This document shows, one piece after another, positions 45,261 through 54,211 of a stretch of 64,000 bases of DNA. The first letter of the stretch is position 1. The number at the start of each line of letters is the position of its first letter. A model generated the notes under the pieces. The model saw nothing but the letters and a program-made list of their open reading frames with translations, was not told the origin of the DNA and made no database searches. Source of the DNA: Collimonas sp. PA-H2 (GTDB lineage: Bacteria > Pseudomonadota > Gammaproteobacteria > Burkholderiales > Burkholderiaceae_D); NCBI RefSeq assembly GCF_002564105.1, contig NZ_PDBX01000001.1, forward strand, positions 2,604,001 through 2,668,000, in the 5' to 3' direction. The position numbers and the translations under genes are program-made.

Positions 45261-45292
45261 CCATCCCCGCAAATCTGCATTTGCGGGGATGG
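45261..45292. terminator. 14-bp perfect stem-loop between aegerolysin and unknown gene
   Basis: CCATCCCCGCAAAT (45261-45274) pairs with ATTTGCGGGGATGG (45279-45292) around a 4-base loop. It lies 34 bp past the aegerolysin stop on the minus strand. There is no U tract, so it could be a processing or stability structure that sets different expression of the two genes. Confidence 0.55.
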
Positions 45293-45326
45293 CTAAAAAC
45301 GGCCTGCTAAAAAACAGGCACGCAAA

Positions 45327-45725
45327 CTATGATTTAATCTGGAACGAGCAAGCATTCACATCGCCGCCCGTTCCTTCGCACGAAACTTTAAAAGCGCCCG
45401 CTGGCGAGCAGCTGATGCTCTGGCTGTTGCTGCCTCTGAGCGGGCAGCCGAAATTGATCGTGATGACGGCATTGCCGATCTGCCAAGTTGCAGTGCCTTC
45501 CGTGCCCGATGGCGAGCTGTCCCGTCCTTGCGATGCAAAGCGGCTGTTGCTGAAGCTAGGAACATCGACCGGCGATTGCATCCATTTACCCCAGGACAGG
45601 TTGGAGCTTTTGATGATCATCGGATGTTGTGTGAAATTGCTAACGGTGCCCTGAACCTGAAGGCGTTCATAGGCAACTTGGATTTCATCGGCAGACAGTT
45701 CGGATGCGGCGACAGTAGTGTTCAT
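45327..45725 (-). CDS. Aegerolysin family protein (predicted lipid-membrane binding)
   Basis: A 132-residue protein in which residues about 20-132 match the aegerolysin pattern: MIIKSSNLSWGKWMQSP, GRDSSPSGTEGTATWQIGNAVITINFGCP and NSQSI, like LSWGKWY, GRSDASSGTTG and WDCPWGSKTN in fungal Asp-hemolysin and ostreolysin. Length and lack of signal peptide are normal for the family. Aegerolysins bind specific sphingolipids or ceramide phosphoethanolamine, and some form pores with a MACPF partner; none is seen here. A GGAG site precedes the ATG. The gene is divergent from a STAND-type regulator, which may control it. Confidence 0.85.
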   Translation of the reverse strand: MNTTVAASELSADEIQVAYERLQVQGTVSNFTQHPMIIKSSNLSWGKWMQSPVDVPSFSNSRFASQGRDSSPSGTEGTATWQIGNAVITINFGCPLRGSNSQSISCSPAGAFKVSCEGTGGDVNACSFQIKS

Positions 45726-46154
45726 ATGATTCTCCGTGTGACAGCTATTGATCAGGCTCTTTGGAAATTGCCCCCGTTATTTAAAGTGGTTTCTGGACTC
45801 CACTGGTTTACCCTGAGCGTGTTGCGGCAGTCGGACGCTGCCTTTGTTCGAGACGCTTTTGCAAGCAGGACATCCGGGCGCCATCTGGTTGAACGTATAA
45901 TTCACTTCGATGCCGTGTGCCGAGAGCCGGGTTGCCTGGCGAGGAAGAGCACCTTGTTTGCGTCCTGGTGAATCAAGTATGGAAGCGCACCGGGGTCTGC
46001 GAAAGTGCATTGCGGGATCAGTTCGGTATCAGTTCGGTATCAGGAATCCTTTGCCGCGCGGCCCGGGCGGCCCGATTTTCACTTGTACTCTTGTCACAAG
46101 AAAGGCCGCTATGCCGGATAGTTCGCTGCAGATTCCCAAGACGACTGTGCAGCC
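45726..46154. other. Divergent control region between aegerolysin and STAND regulator
   Basis: No gene. It contains an 11-bp tandem repeat ATCAGTTCGGT (46017-46027 and 46028-46038, then ATCAGG) and an inverted repeat CTTGT-N9-ACAAG (46084-46102). These are candidate binding sites for the XRE-type protein encoded next to them. Confidence 0.5.
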
Positions 46155-49100
46155 ATGAGCTACGCATCGCTGCTGGCGGCGCCGGGCGCGGCGTCCGCGG
46201 TTTCCGACGGACGCATCGTGCTCAATGCCGGCCTGCTGAAAGGGATGCGCAAAGAGCGCGGCATCAGCCAGGAAGCGTTGGCGGAGTTGTGTTTTACCAA
46301 ACAACTGTGTGTCTCGATTGCCTCCATCAAGCGTGCGGAAACAGGAAAGCCGGTGCTCTATCGGACGGCGCGCCATCTCGCGACCATATTGGGAGTCGAC
46401 CTGGGTACGCTGGCTGGCCAGGCCGGTGCAACAGGACTGGCCGCGGCGCCGCTGCCGATCGCTTACACGGGAAATACGGCGGCAACGGAAGAGGAAGCGG
46501 AAACGCAACATGCCGCCGCCTTGAGGCGGAACCCGGTGCCGGGCCTGCCGCTGGAATATTCTGACGACGTCATCCGTTATGTGCTGGAGCTGCGTTTTGA
46601 AGCACGTCCGGAAGTGTTTGCGCAGAGCGGCGAATCGTCGGCTGCAGGCGATGAGCTGATGCAACTGATCCGGCAGTTCGGCGGCGTGATCGTTGCCGCC
46701 GACGCCAGCTCGGAAAACCCGGTGGTGGTGCATTTCGGTTTTCCGCATGCCTATCGCAGCGACAGCGAACGCTGCCTGCTTTGCGCCTTTGCCCTGCGCG
46801 GCGATTTTGTCCGTGCCGGCCACGCCATCTGGCTGCGGCTGGTACGCTGGCCCGGCGACGCGGCAGTGCCTGCGCAATACGGCAAGGCGTTCAAGGACCA
46901 GGCCGATGCCGGCGACGGAAGGGCGCCGATTTATGTCGCGCGCAGCTTGGTGGTGCAATTGGCAGCGCGTTTCGATTTTGCGCCAGCCGGGGATGAATTT
47001 GCGTCTTACCGCAAGTGCCTGCGCGCGCGTCCGCAGGACGGCGCCTTGGAAAACGGCTTGACGGGGCGCACCATAGAAATCCTGCAGTTCAAGGGCGTGG
47101 TCGAAGCTACGCAAGAATGCCAGAATGGACACGTTGTGTATGTTCGCGGCATGGCGGGAGTCGGCAAGACGCGTCTGGTGACGGAGTTTTCCGAGATCGC
47201 CCGGCAAAGCCAGTTTTCCTGTCACCAGGGCGAAGTGCAGGACTTCGGCATGGAAAGTTCATATGCCCCGCTGCGGCAACTGGTGCGCAGCCTGCTTGGC
47301 TTGTCCGGCTCGGTGACCGGCGTCGCGCAGGATGCGGTCTTGCATGCGGCGCTGGAACGCTGGAAGCTGCCGGCGGAAGCGAATATTTTCCTGCAGGTGC
47401 TGGCAGGCGCCGCGCCCGCCAGGCAGGATACGGCCGTGTATGCCGCCATGAGCAATGAAGCGCGGATGCAGGGCTCCCTGCGTGCGATGCAGTTGCTGCT
47501 GGTGCGCCTGGCGCTGCAACAGCCTTTGCTGATTTGCCTGGAAGATTTGCATTGGGGCGACGCTCACCTGTTCGCTGCCCTGGGCAGTTTGCTGTCGCTG
47601 ACGGATGAAGCACCCATCCTCTGGCTGCTGACCTCTCGCAATGAAGGCGATCCGCTGGAGAGCGCATTGCGGCCGCGTTTCTCCAATCCTTTGAGTTTAC
47701 TCGATATCGCCCCTATGCGTGCGCGTGAAGCCGCCTTGCTGGCGGAACAATTCACCGACGTCGATCCCGGCTACCGCGCGCATTGCGTAGAAAAGGCGCA
47801 AGGCAATCCACTGTACCTGACGCAGCTGCTGTCCAATCCTGCAGGCACCGTACCCGAGAGCCTGAAGCATTTGATACAGGCACGCCTCGACAGGCTCGAG
47901 CCGGAACATCGGCGCGCCCTGTCGATGGCGTCGGTGATCGGCAATCGTTTTGAATTGTCCGCATTGCGGGTGGCGCTCGAGCAGGCGGATTATCAGCCCG
48001 CGCGTACGGCTTGCCAGAACCTGATCAAGGAAATCGAACCCGGCTGCTATATGTTCGTGCATGACCTGGTGATGCACTGTATCTACGATGCCATTCCGCT
48101 CTCTCTGCGCAACAGTTATCATCGACGCGTGGCGGGTCCGCTGCGCCAGTCCGATCCCACCTTGTATGCCAGGCACCTGGTGCGCGCGCAGGACCCAGCT
48201 GCCTTCGAAGCGCTGTTGAACGCCACGCGAGGCAAGCTGCGCAGCTACCAGTACGACGACGCCATGGAACTGGCGCAGTTGTGCGATTCCTTTGCCGATA
48301 AGGCGGCAGTCAGTTTTGAGCTGGCCCTGCTGCGCGCCCGTGCCGCTGCCGGTATCGGCAAAACCACGTCGTCGCGGCAATACTTCCAGCGCGCCATGCA
48401 GCTCGCTGAACATCCTGATGAAAAAATAGAAGCGGCATTGGGGCTGGCCCCGGTGTTGAATACGCTCGATAGCCTGGATGAAGAAGAACGCTTGCTGCAG
48501 GCGACGCTGCCGTTGGCCAGGAATGCGCAAGCCGATGATGCGCTGGCGCGCTTGTTCCACCTGCAGGGCAATATCTTTTTCCCGCGCGGCGACTATATGC
48601 GCTGCCGCGACCATCATCAGGAAGCCCTGCATTTTTCGCGCATCAGCGAAAACCTGGAAAGCCAGGCTAACGCACTGAGCGGCATTGGCGATTCCTATTA
48701 CGCTGAAGGACGGATGCAAACAGCGCACGATGTGTTCGACCGCTGCGTGCGGCTGTGCGAAAGAAATGATTTGATGGATGTTGTCGCGCCCAGCCGCAGT
48801 GCGCGCGGTTCGACTCTCATCTATCTGGGGCGGCCGGCATTGGCGTTGCAGGATGCCATGGATTCGGTGCGGCACTGCCGCACCGTAGGGAATCGCCGCG
48901 CAGAGATTTTTTCACGGCTGACTGCCGCCTGGGTGCTGGTGGCGACCGCCGCGGACGAGAGCGCCAGGGAAGAATTGTCGACCGCGCTCGAGATTGCCCG
49001 CAGCATCGGCGCCAGCCGCTTTGAAGCAATCCTGCTGGAGGGCCTGGCGCGCGTCGCCTTCTGGCGCGACGACCAGGCGCAGGCGCAAGCCCGCATCCTG

Positions 49101-49532
49101 GAAGCCGCCGAACTGGTTGAGCGCCTGCAATTGCAGCGTTATATCGGTCCCTGGATATGGGGCAGCCTGGCGCTGATTACTGAAGATCCTGGCATGCGCC
49201 AGAATGCCTTGCAAAAGGGCGAGGCGCAGCTAGCGCACGGCTGCCTTGCTCACAACGCGTTCCGTTTCTATGTCGCCGCCGCTGAAACCAGCCTGATGAC
49301 TGGCGGCTACGGCCAGGCCAGCCGGTACGCGCAGCAAATGGCAGTCCTGGTGCAAGCCGAGTCCTGCATCTGGGTCGACCATCATGTGCGATTGATCGGC
49401 AGCGCGGTGAGCTGCCTGCAGGAGCGCAGTCATGCGCAGGTGAGCGCCCTGCAAAATATTTTCCGGGCATCGGAAGAGCTGGGGTTTGCGGCAACGATGC
49501 CCAGGCTGGCGCGCAAATTGGGGCAGCGCTAA
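46155..49532 (+). CDS. XRE-HTH / degenerate cyclase-like / AAA ATPase / TPR regulator (STAND type)
   Basis: An 1125-residue multidomain protein. Residues about 22-85 are an XRE helix-turn-helix (LLKGMRKERGISQEALAELCFT). About 130-300 resemble a class III nucleotide cyclase (LIRQFGGVIVAAD, VVVHFGFPHAYRSDSERCLLCAF), but the metal-binding Asp residues are lost. An AAA/NB-ARC-like ATPase follows: Walker A GMAGVGKTRLV with Lys338 and Walker B LLICLEDLHWGD. The C-terminal half is TPR-like helices. Such proteins integrate a signal and ATP binding to switch DNA binding. It lies divergent from the aegerolysin gene and may regulate it. Confidence 0.88.
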   Translation: MSYASLLAAPGAASAVSDGRIVLNAGLLKGMRKERGISQEALAELCFTKQLCVSIASIKRAETGKPVLYRTARHLATILGVDLGTLAGQAGATGLAAAPLPIAYTGNTAATEEEAETQHAAALRRNPVPGLPLEYSDDVIRYVLELRFEARPEVFAQSGESSAAGDELMQLIRQFGGVIVAADASSENPVVVHFGFPHAYRSDSERCLLCAFALRGDFVRAGHAIWLRLVRWPGDAAVPAQYGKAFKDQADAGDGRAPIYVARSLVVQLAARFDFAPAGDEFASYRKCLRARPQDGALENGLTGRTIEILQFKGVVEATQECQNGHVVYVRGMAGVGKTRLVTEFSEIARQSQFSCHQGEVQDFGMESSYAPLRQLVRSLLGLSGSVTGVAQDAVLHAALERWKLPAEANIFLQVLAGAAPARQDTAVYAAMSNEARMQGSLRAMQLLLVRLALQQPLLICLEDLHWGDAHLFAALGSLLSLTDEAPILWLLTSRNEGDPLESALRPRFSNPLSLLDIAPMRAREAALLAEQFTDVDPGYRAHCVEKAQGNPLYLTQLLSNPAGTVPESLKHLIQARLDRLEPEHRRALSMASVIGNRFELSALRVALEQADYQPARTACQNLIKEIEPGCYMFVHDLVMHCIYDAIPLSLRNSYHRRVAGPLRQSDPTLYARHLVRAQDPAAFEALLNATRGKLRSYQYDDAMELAQLCDSFADKAAVSFELALLRARAAAGIGKTTSSRQYFQRAMQLAEHPDEKIEAALGLAPVLNTLDSLDEEERLLQATLPLARNAQADDALARLFHLQGNIFFPRGDYMRCRDHHQEALHFSRISENLESQANALSGIGDSYYAEGRMQTAHDVFDRCVRLCERNDLMDVVAPSRSARGSTLIYLGRPALALQDAMDSVRHCRTVGNRRAEIFSRLTAAWVLVATAADESAREELSTALEIARSIGASRFEAILLEGLARVAFWRDDQAQAQARILEAAELVERLQLQRYIGPWIWGSLALITEDPGMRQNALQKGEAQLAHGCLAHNAFRFYVAAAETSLMTGGYGQASRYAQQMAVLVQAESCIWVDHHVRLIGSAVSCLQERSHAQVSALQNIFRASEELGFAATMPRLARKLGQR

Positions 49533-50202
49533 TCGCGCCGGTTTATGCTGCCGGGCCCGCGCCGTAGGTCTGGCGCGGTAGCGCAGTGCGTCGACCAGCA
49601 AAGCAAAGGTCCGGCCGAATCCGGCCAGCGCCGCCCTCAGGATCGGCGGGCTGCTGCCGAGCACCAGTTCGGCGGCTCGCTCGGACTTGGCGTTCTCACC
49701 GTCATATCCGCCGCATCGGGTTTCGGCGGGCTCAACGGCCGGAAACTGCTGGCGCTCGTCATTACGCTGATCACCCAGTCGTTTGTGCTGAAACGAGCGG
49801 CATCGCAGCTGCAATCCCCATGATATTTTGTGAGCGGCGAGGACGAAGCATCAATTTTGCGCGAATGAGAATTTGATGCGAGAAGAGTCACGATCTTTCA
49901 ATGGAGACAATATCGGCGCATCCTTATCTCCGTGGGCAAAGCCTTCAGCCAGCATGTCGCGGAAGAAACAGCGCCGATGGCAACGACAGCCTGGGCATAG
50001 AGATTGCTTGGATTTCTCGATACTTTGCATGGAACTTGCAGCGCAGAAATTTTCAAGTCCTGATCTTGAAAACCGGATCTTTCTGCAAGAAGCCCGCTGC
50101 TTTCGGGGTGCGAACAGGAATTGAGGTTATCGAGACATGCCAGCATCAAGCAGTACAGAACAACTCGCCGGAACATTCTTGTTCATTCGGGGGGGGAAAG
50201 CG
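49533..50202. other. Non-coding stretch before the histidine kinase gene
   Basis: About 670 bp. Frames on both strands have no ribosome site and shadow-like composition. The right part is AT-richer and contains the stem-loop at 50043-50086. Confidence 0.5.
50043..50086. promoter_or_regulatory. Nested stem-loop upstream of the histidine kinase gene
   Basis: The outer arms GCAGAAA / TTTCTGC (50043-50049, 50080-50086) enclose an inner perfect stem TTTTCAAG-N7-CTTGAAAA (50050-50072). It lies 117 bp upstream of the kinase start. Operator and RNA leader structure are both possible. Confidence 0.45.
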
Positions 50203-53200
50203 ATGGGAGCCGGAATGGCGATGACCTTGCGCTGGACCTGTCAATTGCTTGTGCTGTTATGGCTCATATGCTGCCCATTGCGGGCGTCGTGCCAGCAACT
50301 GCCCTTACGCTATTACAACCAAACCGATGGCTTAGGGAATATGGCGATTACCGCCTTGGCGCAGGAGCCTGGCGGCTATATCTGGATCGGTACACAAAAC
50401 GGCTTGTTCCGCTACGACGGGGCACGGTTCCAGCGCTTTGAGCTAAGCGATAGCGCGACCGCTCTGTATATAACCGCATTGCATGTCGACGGCAGCGGCC
50501 GCTTATGGGTCGGTACGAGCGAAGGTTTGTACCTGTGGCAAGGACAGCGTTTCTTGTTGATACAGTCTGAAAATATCCAGTTCACCCTCCATCAAGGACA
50601 GACCTTCGCAACCCTTGCACCGGATCGTCTGCTGCTTATAAGCAGGGACCGATTGTGGCTGGTGCAGTCTGAGGATCATGGCCATTCCTGGCAGGTGCTG
50701 GAATTTTTCGAAGCAGAGCAACTATCGCGCCATCCCGAGATGGCCAGCCTTTTCAGCATCCAAGTCGGCCAACACGGAGAATTGTGGATGGGGTGCGCGC
50801 GCGCGCTGTGTCATTACGATCAGGGAAAACTGACTGTCCTGGGGAAGGAAAGCGGTTTACCCGCTGAAAACTGGCGCTCCCTTCTGCTCGATCGGCAAAA
50901 GCGGCTCTGGGTGAGCGGTGAGCGGCATATACATATGCTGCCGCCCGGTGGCCATGTTTTCCAGGACCGTTCGCCAGACCAAAGCGAACAGAAAAAAGCG
51001 AGAGGCTTGCCATTCCTGGTGGAGGACAATGAGGGCCGGATTTTCGGCCGGCAGGACCAGGGAGTCATCCGATGGAACGGTAAACGCTGGGAATCCTTTG
51101 GCGAATCCAGCGGACTGATAGCGGGCGGAGGAATCAACTCTCTCCTGGTTGACCGCGACGGCGGTGTCTGGCTCGGATCGCTGGGACATGGGCTGGTGCA
51201 TTGGATAGGCTATCCGAATTGGGAGAACTGGACCACCAGGCAAGGCTTGCCCAACGACGTCGTGCTGTCTTTCTTGCGCGACCGGGAAAATCTGCTGCAC
51301 GTAGGCACTCGTTCTGGCTCCGCGATATTGCAGAAGGATGGATATTTTTCCGTTTCCCCGGGAACCTATGGCGGTACATCCCACCAGTGGTCCAGCATGG
51401 CTGAAGATGCCAGGGGCAACATCTGGGCAGGCTCGCTGTCGGGTCTGCTGGTGCGCCGCGGGCGCGGCGCCGGAGCGGACGTGAAGGTCGCTCGGCTACC
51501 CTCGATCAATAGCCTTTTTTTCGATCAGTCGGGACAACTCTGGATTGCTACCGATGTCGGCATTTACAGCATCAGGCAACCTGAATCGAATCCGGTTCCG
51601 GTAAAGGTAGCGGTCACTGAGTTGCCTTTCATGGAGGACATCAACGCATTCCAGGGATGCCAGGGCCGGACCGGAGTGCTGTGGTTTGTCACCGATAAGG
51701 GATTGCTGCGTTTTGACGGCGCGCATTGGCGCAAATCACGGCCCAAGCCGTCCGCGCAGCTTTTCCAGCCTAGCGCTATCGCTTGCACCCGTGGCGGAAC
51801 ATTGTGGCTGGGCGGCGAAACAGGGAATGTCTGGCGCGCCAACGAACAGGGCGAGGCGCTGGAGATAAACGACATTACACCTTCCTTGCTGCAGGATCAG
51901 TCGGTGACGGCGGTGCTCGAAGACAGGCGTGGCTGGTTATGGGTATCGACGGATGCCGGAGTCGGCGTATGGAATCGCCAGCAATGGCGCTTTTTCAACC
52001 ATGAAAGCGGGCTAGTCTGGAACGACACTGACCTGAACACCTTTTATGAAGACAGCGACGGCTCGATGTGGGTGGCGACCAGCGGCGGCGCTTCCCATAT
52101 CCTGCGGCCGGAGTCGCTGTTCGCGCCGCTGCAGCTGGATATGCTGGTGGAAAGCATCGCCCGCGACGGCGAAGTTCCTGCCCGCGACCAGCCTGTCCGT
52201 CTGCCGTGGAGCTCCGGCCCGCTCACTTTCAAACTGGCCGCACTGTCATACCAGAATCGCGAGACCCTCGTTTTTCGTTACCGGATGCAGGGCCTGGAGC
52301 CTGACTGGTCCAAGACCGGCGTCCCGGAGCTGCGCTATGCGGCTTTGCCTCCTGGCCATTATCACTTTCAGGTCGTCGCCGAGAATCCCGCCATGCATGC
52401 TGTTTCTCCGCAAGTGGACGTCGAGATCGAGATACTGCCTCCATGGTGGGGAACAAAGATTTTCTATTCTGCCTGCGGCGCGCTGCTGATGCTGCTGCTG
52501 TTTTTAATCCATCGCTACCGCGTGCGCAGGTTGGTCGCCCGCCAGCACCTGCAGGAGCAACTGGCGCGTGAGCGCGCGTTTGAGCTCGAAATGTCGCGGG
52601 AAGAAGAACGCAAGCATCTGACGCGCGAAATTCATGACGAACTCGGGCAATATCTGTCGGCATTGCGCATGGGCGTTTCAGTGGTAGGGATGGAATTTGG
52701 CGGCAAGAATCCGTCGCTGCAAGGAAAAATGGAGCGCATGGTGGCACTGGTCGACAGCACCATCAAGGTAGTGCGCAATGTCGTCTCGTCGCTGCGTCCG
52801 TCGGCTTTGGATATGGGGATCGTATCGGCGCTGGAATGGCTGGCGGAGGAGTTTACCGGGAATGCAGGCATCCCATGCAGCCTGGATGTGTGCGAAGACA
52901 ACATCGTCCTGGATGACAAGCGGGCAACTACCATTTTCCGTATCGCGCAAGAATCGCTGACCAATATCAGCCGCCACGCGCTGGCGAGCCGGGTGGAAAT
53001 CAGCCTCAAGAAAAAGGAAAAGCACTATGTGCTGGAGGTGCGCGACAATGGCAGGGGGTTCGATACCAGCCAGTGCAAAAAGAAATCATTCGGCCTGATC
53101 GGTATCCGCGAGCGCACAGCCATGCTCGGGGGCGAGGCCTTCATTTTTAGCGTACCCGGCGTCGGCACCACGATCAGGGTGTCGATCCCGATCGCGGATG

Positions 53201-53217
53201 CGACGCTGGAACGATGA
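50203..53217 (+). CDS. Sensor histidine kinase with periplasmic propeller (Reg_prop/YYY) sensor, NarX type
   Basis: A 1004-residue membrane kinase. ATG 50203 has a strong GGGGGGAAAG site; a start 66 bases earlier is possible. A signal/anchor (LLVLLWLICCPLRASC) leads a large periplasmic sensor of repeated beta-propeller motifs (GYIWIGTQNGLFRYDG, RLWVGTSEGLYLW, GGVWLGSLGHGLV, LWVSTDAGVGVWN), then a Y_Y_Y domain (about residues 650-755) and one transmembrane helix (IFYSACGALLMLLLFLI). The HisKA_3 dimerization segment has His811 in REIHDELGQ; HATPase motifs are DNGRGF and GLIGIRER. Its likely partner is the convergent response regulator. Confidence 0.92.
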   Translation: MGAGMAMTLRWTCQLLVLLWLICCPLRASCQQLPLRYYNQTDGLGNMAITALAQEPGGYIWIGTQNGLFRYDGARFQRFELSDSATALYITALHVDGSGRLWVGTSEGLYLWQGQRFLLIQSENIQFTLHQGQTFATLAPDRLLLISRDRLWLVQSEDHGHSWQVLEFFEAEQLSRHPEMASLFSIQVGQHGELWMGCARALCHYDQGKLTVLGKESGLPAENWRSLLLDRQKRLWVSGERHIHMLPPGGHVFQDRSPDQSEQKKARGLPFLVEDNEGRIFGRQDQGVIRWNGKRWESFGESSGLIAGGGINSLLVDRDGGVWLGSLGHGLVHWIGYPNWENWTTRQGLPNDVVLSFLRDRENLLHVGTRSGSAILQKDGYFSVSPGTYGGTSHQWSSMAEDARGNIWAGSLSGLLVRRGRGAGADVKVARLPSINSLFFDQSGQLWIATDVGIYSIRQPESNPVPVKVAVTELPFMEDINAFQGCQGRTGVLWFVTDKGLLRFDGAHWRKSRPKPSAQLFQPSAIACTRGGTLWLGGETGNVWRANEQGEALEINDITPSLLQDQSVTAVLEDRRGWLWVSTDAGVGVWNRQQWRFFNHESGLVWNDTDLNTFYEDSDGSMWVATSGGASHILRPESLFAPLQLDMLVESIARDGEVPARDQPVRLPWSSGPLTFKLAALSYQNRETLVFRYRMQGLEPDWSKTGVPELRYAALPPGHYHFQVVAENPAMHAVSPQVDVEIEILPPWWGTKIFYSACGALLMLLLFLIHRYRVRRLVARQHLQEQLARERAFELEMSREEERKHLTREIHDELGQYLSALRMGVSVVGMEFGGKNPSLQGKMERMVALVDSTIKVVRNVVSSLRPSALDMGIVSALEWLAEEFTGNAGIPCSLDVCEDNIVLDDKRATTIFRIAQESLTNISRHALASRVEISLKKKEKHYVLEVRDNGRGFDTSQCKKKSFGLIGIRERTAMLGGEAFIFSVPGVGTTIRVSIPIADATLER

Positions 53218-53232
53218 CGGCAGGAGCGGCTA

Positions 53233-53865
53233 CTACTCGATCAGATTGTAGGTAACCGCGTAGCGCACCAGCTCGGCATTATTCTGGAATTTCATTTTTT
53301 GCATCAGCCGCGCCTTGTGGGTGCTGACGGTCTTGTTGCTGATCGACAGTTCTTCGGCAACCTGGTTGACGCTTTTGCCGCGCACCAGCAAACGCAGGAT
53401 GTGGAACTCCCGATCGGACAGAAGTTCATGGGGCGGACGCTGATCCGGGCTGCTCGTTTCGAACACCATCTGTTCCGCCAGTTCAGGATCGATGAAACGT
53501 CCTCCCGCGACCACTTTGCGGATAGCGAGCATCAGTGTTTCCGGTTTGTTATCTTTGGTCAGGTAGCCGGAAGCGCCGGCCGCCAGGGCCCGGCGTGCAA
53601 TCGGCAATTCATTGTGCATGCTGAGCACCAGGACCGGCGGATAAGATTCATGCGCACGGATGCGCTGGATCAGATTGACTCCGCTGACGCCTGGCATGGT
53701 CATGTCGAGCAGCACCAGGTCGATGCCGCCCGCATGCAAGGCATCGAGCACTTGCCCGCCGTTGACAGCTTCTCCAACCACCGCCACCTCTGTGCCCAGA
53801 GCAAACAATTGTTTCAGTCCTTCACGCATGATCGCGTGATCGTCGGCGATCAGTATTCGTATCAT
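53233..53865 (-). CDS. NarL/FixJ-type response regulator
   Basis: A 210-residue two-component regulator. The receiver has the acidic pocket DD at 8-9, the phosphorylation site Asp54 in LVLLDMTMPG and Lys in GYLTKDNKP. A LuxR HTH occupies about residues 143-208 (LSDREFHILRLLVRGKSVNQVAEELSISNKTVSTHKARL, in part). Its gene converges with the HisKA_3 kinase gene across 15 bp, and the kinase and regulator types match. Divergent to it, the pilin operon begins at 54212 and is a possible target. Confidence 0.93.
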   Translation of the reverse strand: MIRILIADDHAIMREGLKQLFALGTEVAVVGEAVNGGQVLDALHAGGIDLVLLDMTMPGVSGVNLIQRIRAHESYPPVLVLSMHNELPIARRALAAGASGYLTKDNKPETLMLAIRKVVAGGRFIDPELAEQMVFETSSPDQRPPHELLSDREFHILRLLVRGKSVNQVAEELSISNKTVSTHKARLMQKMKFQNNAELVRYAVTYNLIE

Positions 53866-54211
53866 GAATCCCTCAATTCATCGTTGACAGAAATGCCGGT
53901 CCGGATCTTTGCGTCCTGATCTGGCATTTGCGGAATAGCCGCTTTCTCTGCCATTATCGCGCACCTGCGGCAGGCATCGGCTGCCTTTTCTGCATGTTGT
54001 TCCCGCTGCTGATTCTACTCCCCGTATTTACCCAGGCTTTTGTGCGGTGCCATGAGACCTCGGGCGGTAACGCCCGGTTTGTGTCGGGGGGAGGGGCAAG
54101 GAAATCCTTACACCAAGTTCAGGATATGACGATATTTCCTCTGTGAAAGAATTGCTACCCTTACGCCTGTTTGACTTGTTCGTAAAAATTACATCTGAAG
54201 AGAAGGTCGGC
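53866..54211. other. Divergent region between response regulator and pilE
   Basis: No gene. It holds a stem-loop CGGGCG-GTAA-CGCCCG (54061-54076) and an AT-rich stretch from about 54140 that probably contains the pilin promoter. Confidence 0.45.

Noticed and set aside
49545..49876. Short plus-strand frames after the STAND regulator (49545-49823, 49586-49876)
   Set aside because: No ribosome site, Arg-rich shadow-like composition, and no recognisable domain; kept as non-coding.
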